From: Aminipila butyrica
Lineage (GTDB): Bacteria > Bacillota > Clostridia > Peptostreptococcales > Anaerovoracaceae
Length of the DNA: 64,000 nt
Assembly (NCBI RefSeq): GCF_010669305.1
Contig: NZ_CP048649.1
Coordinates: 496,001-560,000, forward strand
Reading direction: 5' to 3'
Positions 17,111 to 25,467 of this stretch are shown in pieces. Position 1 is the stretch's first letter. The number at the start of each line of letters is the position of its first letter. The position numbers were made by a program, and so were the translations under genes. Below the pieces are notes generated by a model. That model was not told where the DNA came from and did no database searches. It saw only the letters and a program-made list of their open reading frames with translations.

Positions 17111-18682
17111 ATGCAGACTGAAAAGCATTCAGTAAAAAACAACTTAAATCGTTTCCGCAGTTTTCGATACGTATTGATATTAGAAGGAATTGTTACGGGA
17201 GTTGTTGGGGGCGGGGTAGTAATTCTTTTTCGGTATCTATTGACTTATGCGGATAAATTATTACAAATGGTATTATCTCACGGGCAAAATCACATTGGGG
17301 TGGTGGCCTGTTGGTTTATAGTTTTGGTGGCAGGAGCTATGATTGTTGCCAGACTTCTCAAATGGGAAGGCTTTATATCTGGAAGTGGAATTCCACAGGT
17401 AGAAGGAGAAATGATTGGAGCATTAGATCCTTGTTGGTGGAGAGTACTTGTAGCAAAAATGACAGGGGGACTTTTGTCTATTGGTTGCGGTTTATCTCTC
17501 GGCAGAGAAGGGCCAAGCATTCAACTTGGGGCCATGGCAGCCAAAGGCTTTTCTCGAATTACAAAAAGGGCAAAAACCGAGGAGAAGCTGCTCATTACCT
17601 GCGGAGCTAGTGCAGGACTTTCGGCAGCTTTTAATGCACCCCTTGCTGGTGTATTGTTCTCCCTGGAAGAGATACATAAGCACTTTTCTCCAGAAGTACT
17701 TCTGTCAACTATGGCGGCTTCCATCACCGCAGATTTTCTTTCCAGCAATGTCTTTGGGTTAAAGCCTGTGTTTGGTTTCCACATTACGCAGATGATGCCT
17801 TTAAGTACCTATGGACATGCAATTTTATTAGGTGTAATCCTTGGAGGGTTAGGGGTTGTATACAATACTTGCCTCGCTAAAACTCAGGACCTATTTCAAA
17901 AAATACCTAATCAGTTCGGTCGGCTTTTGATTCCATTTCTGTTAGCCGGCGTTTTAGGCTTTTCCTATCCATATGTACTTGGAGGCGGACATTCTCTAGT
18001 AGAAACCCTGACTTCTGAACAGCTAATGGTGGGAGCTTTATGTCTTTTATTGATTTTAAAATTTAGTTTTTCCATGTTAAGTTTCGGCTCTGGTGCACCG
18101 GGAGGCATATTTTTGCCCCTCTTAGTTCTTGGTGCGGTGATGGGAAGCCTTTATTATAGTATAATGGGTCAATGGACTGATTCGCTAAACGGACTTTTGG
18201 ATAATTTTATTATCCTTGGTATGGCTGGCTATTTTGCTGCTATTGTTCGTGCACCAATTACGGGGATTATTCTGATTAGCGAAATGACAGGCAGTTTTTC
18301 TCACTTATTGACGCTTTCTCTAGTCTCCTTAATCGCTTATGTTATTCCGGACATGGTTCATTGTCCTCCGGTGTATGACCAACTGCTTCATCGTCTTCTT
18401 TTGAAACTGAATCCCGAGCAAAAAAACGTTTATTCCGGGGAAAAGGTTTTAGTGGAGGGGATGATTTTTCACGGCTGTGAGGCGGAGGGGAAAATGGTTT
18501 CTCAGATTCCTTGGCCCGCAAAGTGCCTTCTGGTATCGCTCATACGAGGGCAAGCGGAATTTGTGCCAAGAGGGGAGACGATTTTTGCTGCCGGCGACAA
18601 AATTGTGGTTCTCTGCGATGAAGCCGACCAAAAGGAGCTTCACGAGGTTTTACGTGATGTATGTGGGACTGTGAAGAGGTAG
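17111..18682 (+). CDS. ClC-family chloride transporter with C-terminal RCK_C-like domain
   Basis: 523 aa. Seen: the ClC selectivity motifs GSGIP (91-95), GREGPSIQ (131-138, containing the gating Glu) and the later GAPGGIFLPLL loop; about 16 helices. After about residue 445 comes a soluble domain ending LPATK-free but with IPWPAKCLLVSLIRGQAEFVP, shaped like the RCK_C/TrkA_C fold, which in other transporters can bind c-di-AMP. The start at 17111 is chosen because AGGAGGAG lies seven bases upstream. Either a Cl-/H+ exchanger or a channel; the internal proton Glu was not resolved. Located next to the KimA-type gene. Confidence 0.88.
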   Translation: MQTEKHSVKNNLNRFRSFRYVLILEGIVTGVVGGGVVILFRYLLTYADKLLQMVLSHGQNHIGVVACWFIVLVAGAMIVARLLKWEGFISGSGIPQVEGEMIGALDPCWWRVLVAKMTGGLLSIGCGLSLGREGPSIQLGAMAAKGFSRITKRAKTEEKLLITCGASAGLSAAFNAPLAGVLFSLEEIHKHFSPEVLLSTMAASITADFLSSNVFGLKPVFGFHITQMMPLSTYGHAILLGVILGGLGVVYNTCLAKTQDLFQKIPNQFGRLLIPFLLAGVLGFSYPYVLGGGHSLVETLTSEQLMVGALCLLLILKFSFSMLSFGSGAPGGIFLPLLVLGAVMGSLYYSIMGQWTDSLNGLLDNFIILGMAGYFAAIVRAPITGIILISEMTGSFSHLLTLSLVSLIAYVIPDMVHCPPVYDQLLHRLLLKLNPEQKNVYSGEKVLVEGMIFHGCEAEGKMVSQIPWPAKCLLVSLIRGQAEFVPRGETIFAAGDKIVVLCDEADQKELHEVLRDVCGTVKR

Positions 18683-18760
18683 GGTGAAGCGAAAAGATTT
18701 TTCTATCAGAAGGTAAAACGTGCGGAAATAAAGTTTTTTTATATTGGGGAGGAAATATAA

Positions 18761-19225
18761 ATGAAATATCAAGGTGTATGTATAGCGGTAAAAGATGTGA
18801 ACCTTGCTAAAAAGTTTTATCAGGATTTATTTGGACTTGCCGTATTTCAGGATTACGGTATAAATGTCTCTTTTGGAGGCTTATCTTTGCAGCAGAAATT
18901 TGATTGGCTGTTAGGTATTCCGAAAGAACGTGTCTTGAAAGAATCCCATAATATGGAGTTGTACTTTGAGGAGGATGACTTTGATGCCTTTATTGCCAAA
19001 TTGGAGCAGCGTGACGATATTCGCTATCTAGGGGAAGGCGTGAAGGAAGCTGGATGGGGACAGCGATCTATCCGCTTCTATGATTTGGATGGACACATTA
19101 TTGAAGTTGGTGAGGATATGCAGATGGTTGTAAAGCGTTTTCTTGATTCGGGTATGTCGCTGGAGGAAACCTCAAAACGCATGGATGTGTCGGTGTCGGA
19201 TCTAGAAGCGCTCTTGAATAGCTAA
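18761..19225 (+). CDS. VOC-superfamily (glyoxalase/bleomycin-resistance-like) protein
   Basis: 154 aa. Seen: an N-terminal VOC half (VCIAVKDVNLAKKFYQDLFGL) and a second half with QRSIRFYDLDGHIIEVGEDM, which holds the usual C-terminal metal-ligand Glu. The last 25 residues (SGMSLEETSKRMDVSVSDLEALL) look like a small helix-turn-helix-like tail, not typical of plain VOC proteins. GGGAGG lies ten bases upstream. The reaction cannot be told. Confidence 0.8.
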   Translation: MKYQGVCIAVKDVNLAKKFYQDLFGLAVFQDYGINVSFGGLSLQQKFDWLLGIPKERVLKESHNMELYFEEDDFDAFIAKLEQRDDIRYLGEGVKEAGWGQRSIRFYDLDGHIIEVGEDMQMVVKRFLDSGMSLEETSKRMDVSVSDLEALLNS

Positions 19226-19532
19226 TTTTCATGTTTATTTGGGTGAAAATTATCTTTTGTTTATCTTCACCCTTGGAAAATATATAAAAGAAAATAATCG
19301 CACGCTGATGCTGTTGTTATACAATATCCTCATGCGGTTGCTAGGCGGGACGGTTGTATCCGCCTTCTTTTTTTGCACCTGACAAAATTTATGAAGAAGA
19401 TTTTTTGTTTTTGTAGTATACTATAAGGGAGACCAGCCAAAAAATCTGGCAGGCTTCAAAAGACCTGTTTCATAGAGGGCTGAGGGGCGGCAGCTACACA
19501 GCTCTAAGAAGAAGAATGAGGGGGGACTGGAA
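19226..19532. other. 307-base intergenic stretch with a terminator and a promoter-like box
   Basis: Holds AGGCGG (19343-19348)...CCGCCT plus a seven-T tract ending near 19375, a clear plus-strand terminator, and TATACT at 19417-19422 as a possible -10 for the next gene, without a good -35. A GGGTGAAAAT/ATCTTCACCC pair (19240-19272) may form another stem. No ORF seen. Confidence 0.65.
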
Positions 19533-20171
19533 ATGGAAAAAAGACAACATAGGACATTCGGACTGTTCAACAAGAGGATGCTCTGCCTAGTTATGAGTTT
19601 AGTACTCATAACGGCTACCGCTGTAGCGCTGACAGGCTGCGGACAGAGGCAGCAGGAAGTCCAGCGGGTGGAAAAGGCATTGAAGCTGTATTATGTAAAC
19701 AGCCAGTTCGTGGAGACGGGCGATGAGAGCCAGGGAACCCTGGTGGAATACGACGGTATTTCCATTTATCTGCCGGAAGAGACTCCCGATGGCATGTCTT
19801 CTGCTGATGTGACCTCTCGCAGCTATACTGATGCGGTCATTCAGCTGTGGGAAGTGCCCAAGGACCTGACCAATGCTGTCACAATGGTGACGGAAAGGTA
19901 TGGTCTGAATGACATTACTGTCAAGGATGGGACGGCTTATGTAGACCTAAAGGGAAAAGACCTGCAAGAGGGGAGCGGAGGTTCCTTGGAGGAGCTCTGT
20001 TTCATCAGTCAGATTGTAGAGACTCTGACAAACAGTTTTGATGAAATAGATCAGGTGCAGTTCTTAGTGGACGGCCAGGAAGCGGAAACGTTGCTGGGAC
20101 ATTGTGATGTTTCGGAACCGCTGAGCGACAGTCTGCTGGAATCGGCAGCTGCTGATACCATACAAGAATAA
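19533..20171 (+). CDS. GerMN-domain lipoprotein
   Basis: 212 aa. A positively charged N terminus and hydrophobic core lead to a lipobox with Cys near residue 36 (VALTGCG), so it is predicted to be lipid-anchored outside the membrane. The rest, with KLYYVNSQFVE and an ending on LVDGQEAETLLGHCDVSEPL, fits the GerMN domain found in spore germination and sporulation proteins (QVQFLVDGQ segment). GGGGGGA precedes the ATG. It is 17 bases ahead of ahcY, probably cotranscribed, although no functional link is obvious. Confidence 0.75.
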   Translation: MEKRQHRTFGLFNKRMLCLVMSLVLITATAVALTGCGQRQQEVQRVEKALKLYYVNSQFVETGDESQGTLVEYDGISIYLPEETPDGMSSADVTSRSYTDAVIQLWEVPKDLTNAVTMVTERYGLNDITVKDGTAYVDLKGKDLQEGSGGSLEELCFISQIVETLTNSFDEIDQVQFLVDGQEAETLLGHCDVSEPLSDSLLESAAADTIQE

Positions 20172-20188
20172 AAAGGAGAACTTACAAC

Positions 20189-21439
20189 ATGGAAAAATAC
20201 GAAATCAGGGATTTAGCGCTGGCCCCTTCCGGGCATCAGAAAATTGAATGGGTAAGGAACAACATGCCGCTGCTGCGGGGCTTTGAAGAGGAATTTGTGA
20301 AGACAAAACCTTTTGCAGGCATCAAGGTTTCCCTTTCTGTTCATTTGGAGGCGAAAACAGCCTACCTGTGCAAGGTTTTGGCTGCAGGTGGGGCCCAGAT
20401 GTCTGTCACTGGCAGCAATGTATTGTCTACTCAGGATGACATTGCTGCGGCCTTGGTGGAGGATGGCCTGATGGTATACGCTTACCACGGCGCGACCGCA
20501 GAGGAATACGAGCGTCATATCGAAATGTGTTTGTCCCATAAGCCTAACATCATCATCGACGATGGCGGGGATTTAGTGGGCATGGTTCATGGTAAGCGAC
20601 CTGACTTGGCAGAAGAGGTCTGGGGAGGCTGTGAAGAGACCACCACAGGCGTTATTCGTTTAAAGGCTATGGAGCGGGAAGGCGTATTGAAATTCCCGAT
20701 GGTGGCGGTAAATGACGCCCAGTGCAAGCACCTGTTTGACAATCGGTATGGCACGGGGCAGTCGGTATGGGCCAGCATTATGACCAATACTAATCTGATT
20801 GTGGCAGGTAAAACGGTGGTAGTAGCTGGATACGGCTGGTGTTCCAAGGGGATTGCCATGAGGGCAGCAGCTATGGGCGCCAACGTAATTGTTACAGAGA
20901 TTGATCCGGTGAAGGCCATTGAGGCTCGTATGGACGGGTATAGCGTCATGACTATGGCTAAGGCTGCGCCTTTGGGGGACATGTTTGTTTCGGCTACAGG
21001 CTGCAATCACACCATTACCGTGGAGCACATGTTAACTATGAAGGATCGGGCGATTTTAACCAACGCCGGACACTTTGACTGCGAGATTGACATGGCCGGT
21101 TTGGAAAAGGTTGCTGTGGAAAAGATGGAGGCCAGAAAGAATATTATGGGCTATAAGCTGGAAAACGGCAGAATGGTCAACGTCATTGCAGAGGGCCGTC
21201 TGGTGAACATTGCAGCAGCTGACGGACATCCGGCAGAAATTATGGATATGAGTTTTGCGGTGCAGACGTTGTCAGCCCTGTATATCCGCGACAATTACAA
21301 GACCTTGAAGAAGGGTGTTATTGACGTATCCGCTGAGATTGATGACGTGGTATCTAATCGAAAACTGGAAGCTTGGGGCATTGAAATTGACAAGCTGACC
21401 CCGGAGCAGGAAAAATACTTAAACAGCTGGCAATTATAA
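20189..21439 (+). CDS. ahcY: adenosylhomocysteinase
   Basis: 416 aa. Splits S-adenosylhomocysteine into adenosine and homocysteine, using tightly bound NAD. Seen: NVLSTQDDIAAAL, DDGGDLVGMVHG, the NAD-binding Rossmann turn VVVAGYGWCSKGIAMRA, and NAGHFDCEIDMAGL. The length is that of the short prokaryotic form, which lacks the 40-residue insertion of eukaryotic enzymes. Start supported by AAAGGAG. Removes the by-product of methyltransferases and returns homocysteine to the methionine cycle. Confidence 0.96.
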   Translation: MEKYEIRDLALAPSGHQKIEWVRNNMPLLRGFEEEFVKTKPFAGIKVSLSVHLEAKTAYLCKVLAAGGAQMSVTGSNVLSTQDDIAAALVEDGLMVYAYHGATAEEYERHIEMCLSHKPNIIIDDGGDLVGMVHGKRPDLAEEVWGGCEETTTGVIRLKAMEREGVLKFPMVAVNDAQCKHLFDNRYGTGQSVWASIMTNTNLIVAGKTVVVAGYGWCSKGIAMRAAAMGANVIVTEIDPVKAIEARMDGYSVMTMAKAAPLGDMFVSATGCNHTITVEHMLTMKDRAILTNAGHFDCEIDMAGLEKVAVEKMEARKNIMGYKLENGRMVNVIAEGRLVNIAAADGHPAEIMDMSFAVQTLSALYIRDNYKTLKKGVIDVSAEIDDVVSNRKLEAWGIEIDKLTPEQEKYLNSWQL

Positions 21440-21559
21440 AAAAATTATAGAAGTATATGGGAAAAGGATTTATTCCTTTAGAAAATAAGGAACACATTCT
21501 GAAGAAAAGACATATCATATCATACAAACAATAAATTTTAAAGGAGCAGGTGATTATAA

Positions 21560-21661
21560 ATGTCAAACGGTTGTGGTTTATTTAATGGCGAAGGCGTTGA
21601 TACGAGCTTACTGTTTTTCTTCTTACTATTAGTTATTATTTTCTGCAATTGCTATAGCTAA
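21560..21661 (+). CDS. 33-aa hydrophobic peptide
   Basis: MSNGCGLFNGEGVDTSLL followed by a run of Phe/Leu/Ile/Val and the end FCNCYS. AAAGGAGCAGG lies nine bases upstream, as strong a site as any in the window. The shape (short polar Gly/Cys head, one hydrophobic helix, Cys-rich end) recalls very small membrane proteins of spore-formers of the YjcZ/SscA kind, but I cannot name a family. It has a hairpin directly behind. Confidence 0.65.
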   Translation: MSNGCGLFNGEGVDTSLLFFFLLLVIIFCNCYS

Positions 21662-21699
21662 ATAACGCGGTACATCAACCCATATAAAGTCAGAAAAAG

Positions 21700-21722
21700 G
21701 AGCGCCTCATATTGAGGCGCTC
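21700..21722. terminator. bidirectional terminator
   Basis: GAGCGCCTCA pairs perfectly with TGAGGCGCTC around TAT. On the minus strand it is followed by CTTTTTC, ending the thioesterase/gltX unit; on the plus strand it ends the small peptide gene with a weaker T tract. Confidence 0.85.
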
Positions 21723-21754
21723 TATTCATTATGCCAGTATTTATTTATCCGCCT

Positions 21755-22468
21755 CTAACTGCTGAATTCTACAGCGGCAAAGGTCTGGTTCGCCTGATCA
21801 GAGAAGACCACGCAGAACAGCCCTTCCTGTTGGGCCTGACGGACGGAAACCCGAGCACCAAGAGCAGCCGGCTTTTTATACTCCACTCGGAATTGGTTTA
21901 CTTGGAACCCATCGGGCAAATAGTTATAAGCGATGCGTACATATTGACCATTGTTCATGTGGTTGTTGATGTCCAGGTGATGAATGTTGACAGTAAATTC
22001 CTCTACCATTTGTAAATCAGCGGGCAGCGGAATGCGTTTTTCTTGAAACTGAATTGATGTGCAAGGGGTTTGAGGCTGCACATCGCATATTTCCCATTCC
22101 TCTGGTGAAGTTTTCAGAGGCCGTCCTGTGTGGATATCAATGAAGGCACCCAAGGAGTGGGAAGCAACGCACAACTGATTTTGCTCATCCCATATCATGC
22201 AGTGGCGGAGGCCTGTGGCAGATTTATAGCCGTAAACCTGAGTGCCGACAGTAATCTGCTGGAAGAGTGTAGGCAGCCGGAAAATCTTCACCTGCCAGCT
22301 GGTAACGACCAACGCCTTATTTTGTTGATCCAGCACGTCAGGACCGATGCCTAAGTCCTCTAGTTGAAACATGACACAGTTTTGCATGGCGTCGATAATA
22401 GCAGGCAACGTCCAGTTTCGCCGCTTGTCCGTCTCGCTGAGCTTGATTCGATCTTTATACGTGTACAT
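21755..22468 (-). CDS. acyl-ACP thioesterase
   Basis: 237 aa, two hotdog domains. Releases free fatty acids from acyl carrier protein. Seen: the first domain with WTLPAIIDAMQNCVMFQLEDLG and the second with HHLDINNHMNNGQYVRIA, which carries the Asn/His residues (DINNHMNN) of the FatA-like catalytic centre. Its start lies inside the last codons of gltX (14-base overlap), so it depends on gltX transcription and probably translation. Confidence 0.88.
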   Translation of the reverse strand: MYTYKDRIKLSETDKRRNWTLPAIIDAMQNCVMFQLEDLGIGPDVLDQQNKALVVTSWQVKIFRLPTLFQQITVGTQVYGYKSATGLRHCMIWDEQNQLCVASHSLGAFIDIHTGRPLKTSPEEWEICDVQPQTPCTSIQFQEKRIPLPADLQMVEEFTVNIHHLDINNHMNNGQYVRIAYNYLPDGFQVNQFRVEYKKPAALGARVSVRQAQQEGLFCVVFSDQANQTFAAVEFSS

Positions 22469-24128
22469 GGGTTAGCCTCTTTTGTATGCGGATGCGAGTC
22501 CGCTCCGCTCCCAGGATTTGCTGAATTTCCCACACATCTGGAGATTGAGAGCGGCCCATGAGCGCGATACGGATTACTGTACTCACGTCTCCGACGTGAC
22601 CCTTATACTGATCCGGGTTTTTCTTGTAATCTTTTGGCTTGGCGGCATAGCCCAGCTCTGTAGCAATATTGCGTATTTTATCAAACCACAGCGACTGATC
22701 ATCAGCGTGATCGTAGCTGTCCAGATAGGCGGAAAGGATGGCCTTTGCATCTTCTGGGGTGACGTTTTCAGGGTTCTCATCCTGAATGATGAAATAGTCG
22801 TCAAAGAAATAGCTGATAAATTCAAAAATCTGCTTTGCATAAATCAAGTCTTTCCGTGGCTTTGCCCCATCCCGACCTAAATCAAGAATCTTCTCTACAT
22901 AGGTCTCTTGACCTTCAAACAGCGGCAAAATTTCCGGTTTAAATTCTCGGGACCAATCCTTCATAAATTGGCAAAGCTGAGCTGCCGGAATTTTTACCAG
23001 TACATCTTTGCAAATGTCATTCAGTTTATTCAGGTCAAAGAGAGCCCCCGAATTGCTCATCTTTTCTACCGTAAACACAAATTCATCGATGGCTGTATCC
23101 GGGTTGGCAATGCGCCATTCCTCAAAGTTGGAATTTAAAATGGTCATCAGATATTCCCGAACGGCAGCCGGATGGTAGCCTTCGTTTCTGTAGTAGTCCA
23201 GCGACAGCTCCGGGTCTTTTCGCTTGGACAGTTTCCGCTTGTTGCCTTCTTCATCCAATTTCATCAGCTGCGCTGTGTGGCAGAAAACTGGCAAAGGAAA
23301 GCCCAGCTTGTGGAACAGCTCCACATGAATAGGCAGAGATGGCAGCCATTCAGCTCCCCGAACTACATGGGTAGTTCGCATAAAGTGGTCGTCGACTGCG
23401 TGTGCAAAGTGATAGGTTGGGATACCGTTAGCCTTTAAGATAACGACATCCTGATTGTTTTCCGGCATGGTTAGGGTTCCTCGGATACCATCCTCTACCG
23501 ATATTGTCTTAATTTCTTCTGACGGCAAATCATGGTTTCCATCAGATTTTAACCGAATGACGTAGGGTTTTCCCGCCTGAATCCGTGCTTCGATTTCCTC
23601 TAAGGAAAGGCTGCGGTTTACGGCCCACTTCCCGTATATGCCAAAGTTCTCTTTGGCGGATTCCTGCTTAGACCGTATATCTTCCAATTCTTCGGAAGTG
23701 AGGAAGCAAGGGTAAGCCTGTCCGGCTTTAATTAATTCTTTAACAAAGCACTGGTAAATTTCTCCTCGCTGACTCTGATAATAAGGGCCGTAATCACCGA
23801 TGTGACCGTCGATGGTAGCCCCTTCATCAAAGTTGATATCAAAAAAGCGCAGGGAGTTAATAATGACGTCTACGGCACCTTCTACGTAGCGTTTGTCGTC
23901 GGTATCCTCAATCCGTAAATAGAACGTACCGCCGCTCTGATGAGCCAGCCGTTCGTCAGCGAAGGCCCCATAGAGGTTTCCTAGATGAATGAAGCCTGTA
24001 GGGCTGGGACCCAGTCTAGTGACTTTGGCGCCCTCGGGCAGCTGCCTAGGAGGAAATAAAACCTCATAGTCGGTTGGTGATTTGGTAATGTGCGGAAACA
24101 GCAGCTCCGCTAATGTATTGTAGTTCAT
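22455..24128 (-). CDS. gltX: glutamate-tRNA ligase
   Basis: 557 aa. Charges tRNA-Glu. Seen: the class I signature as PSPTGFIHLGNLYGAF (HLGN in place of HIGH, near 42-58) and the KMSKS loop as RKLSKRKD near 300. It is 60-70 aa longer than most bacterial GltX, with a 35-residue N-terminal extension and a longer C-terminal domain. GGAGGA precedes the ATG. The overlapping thioesterase makes an unusual operon partner. Confidence 0.93.
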   Translation of the reverse strand: MNYNTLAELLFPHITKSPTDYEVLFPPRQLPEGAKVTRLGPSPTGFIHLGNLYGAFADERLAHQSGGTFYLRIEDTDDKRYVEGAVDVIINSLRFFDINFDEGATIDGHIGDYGPYYQSQRGEIYQCFVKELIKAGQAYPCFLTSEELEDIRSKQESAKENFGIYGKWAVNRSLSLEEIEARIQAGKPYVIRLKSDGNHDLPSEEIKTISVEDGIRGTLTMPENNQDVVILKANGIPTYHFAHAVDDHFMRTTHVVRGAEWLPSLPIHVELFHKLGFPLPVFCHTAQLMKLDEEGNKRKLSKRKDPELSLDYYRNEGYHPAAVREYLMTILNSNFEEWRIANPDTAIDEFVFTVEKMSNSGALFDLNKLNDICKDVLVKIPAAQLCQFMKDWSREFKPEILPLFEGQETYVEKILDLGRDGAKPRKDLIYAKQIFEFISYFFDDYFIIQDENPENVTPEDAKAILSAYLDSYDHADDQSLWFDKIRNIATELGYAAKPKDYKKNPDQYKGHVGDVSTVIRIALMGRSQSPDVWEIQQILGAERTRIRIQKRLTHVHV

Positions 24129-24167
24129 AGTAGTCCTCCATTTTTGTCTTTTCTTAATATATTTATA

Positions 24168-24206
24168 GTCTAGGAAGGATCAATAAAAGTTTAATTTTTC
24201 CTAGAC
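24168..24206. repeat. inverted repeat between gltX and the deacetylase
   Basis: GTCTAGGAA and TTCCTAGAC, perfect 9-bp arms around 21 bases. On the minus strand it lies behind the deacetylase and before gltX; it could be a weak terminator or an operator for gltX. Confidence 0.5.
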
Positions 24207-24276
24207 CTCATTAGCTTACGGATAATATGTATGTTCTATTAAGGCAACAGTTGCTTTGGATTGCAAGGTATTTTGG

Positions 24277-25185
24277 TCAGTCTATATAGTTGAATGCCAC
24301 AGGACGGACCTCTTTAGTCAAAGGATAAAAGCTGTATCCTTCTTCCGTCAGCTTGTCAATGATAGCTGGCAGAGCAGATGCCGTATCCGTCTTATTGCTG
24401 AGATCGTGGAGAAGGACGATGGAACGGTCATATTTCTGTACCTCATTGATCACGTTGCTGTAAATCTGCTGGCGGGTAGCTCCGCCGGTGGCATCGTCGG
24501 CAGATACGTTCCAGTCATAATAGGTGTATCCGCGGCGCAGCATCTCTGCAATAATCTGTGGGTAGACCGCTTTATTGTAGGAGTTAATGCTGCCTCCTGG
24601 AAAGCGAAATATTTCAGGCTTTACGCCGGTGGATTGCTCCAGCATCAAGGCTGTTTGAGCGAAGTCGTCTAAGAAAGCACCCGCAGACCGATAGATGGTC
24701 TGGTATTGATGGGTGGTGCTGTGGACGCCGATGGTGTGGCCTTCGGCAATCATACGCTTATATAATACCTGAGCCTCGGGACTGTCGTTATAAACAATGA
24801 AAAAGGTAGCCTTAATATGATATTTCTTTAAAATATCCAGTATCTGTGAGGTTAGGCTGGAAGGACCATCGTCAAAGGTCAGGTAGACAGAATGAGGTTG
24901 ATCTGGCAGATAGTTGTAATCGTTATCAATGAACAGATTCGGGTAAAGCTGCTGATAGTCGAAGGAAGCGGGGTAATAAAGGCGCTGTGCTTCCGTCTGT
25001 TTTTTTGCAGGAGAAAAAGAAGCAGCGTTTTCTCCGGTCAAAGCCAGCCCATTTTCCTTGAGGACTTTTTTCATCTGGTGGTTAGAGACGGCTAGTAAGG
25101 CACAGGAGCCGATGGAAGCCAGTACCACCAAAGCTATCGCGATCAATATAAGATGTTTATAAAACTGGACACTGCGAAAATACAT
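24277..25185 (-). CDS. polysaccharide deacetylase, membrane anchored
   Basis: 302 aa. One N-terminal membrane segment (HLILIAIALVVLASIGSCAL), about 70 residues of linker, then a NodB domain with TFDDGP (103-108), the metal His pair HSTTH (155-159), RFPGGS and the C-terminal LLHD. All catalytic motifs are present. It probably removes acetyl groups from peptidoglycan or another surface glycan outside the cell, a change that raises lysozyme resistance in related bacteria. It has a doubled promoter region upstream. Confidence 0.9.
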   Translation of the reverse strand: MYFRSVQFYKHLILIAIALVVLASIGSCALLAVSNHQMKKVLKENGLALTGENAASFSPAKKQTEAQRLYYPASFDYQQLYPNLFIDNDYNYLPDQPHSVYLTFDDGPSSLTSQILDILKKYHIKATFFIVYNDSPEAQVLYKRMIAEGHTIGVHSTTHQYQTIYRSAGAFLDDFAQTALMLEQSTGVKPEIFRFPGGSINSYNKAVYPQIIAEMLRRGYTYYDWNVSADDATGGATRQQIYSNVINEVQKYDRSIVLLHDLSNKTDTASALPAIIDKLTEEGYSFYPLTKEVRPVAFNYID

Positions 25186-25215
25186 GAGGCGATCCCTTCC
25201 TTCATCTAGTAAGCG

Positions 25216-25320
25216 GCTACAATCATCGGATTTATTATAACAGGCAAGCTGCGTCGCCGCAGGTTTCAGTGAATTCTACCTTGCAGCAAAGCTGTCACAA
25301 TTACCGGATTCATTATAACA
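25216..25320 (-). promoter_or_regulatory. duplicated extended -10 promoters for the deacetylase
   Basis: Two copies of a 27-base sequence (25216-25242 and 25294-25320), differing at about six positions, each reading TGTTATAAT on the minus strand, an extended -10. The copies are 78 bases apart. Both point toward the deacetylase gene. Direct duplication of a promoter unit is the simplest reading. Confidence 0.6.
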
Positions 25321-25404
25321 TATATTCCAACTGACGGACCACAAAAAAGCAGATTTTTTTAGGTTCTGTGAACAAAAATATTATGGTGGAATCATTAGAA
25401 TTCC

Positions 25405-25433
25405 TTGAAATTCACTAACTATTTTGGTACAAT
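25405..25433 (+). promoter_or_regulatory. promoter of thrC
   Basis: TTGAAA, 17 bases, TACAAT, 35 bases before the ATG. The leader is too short for a T-box. Confidence 0.8.
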
Positions 25434-25467
25434 GAGGGACAATAGTTTTAGGTGAAGGAGGAAGGTT

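Noticed and set aside
25434..25467. T-box leader for thrC
   Set aside because: The leader between the -10 and ATG is only 34 bases.
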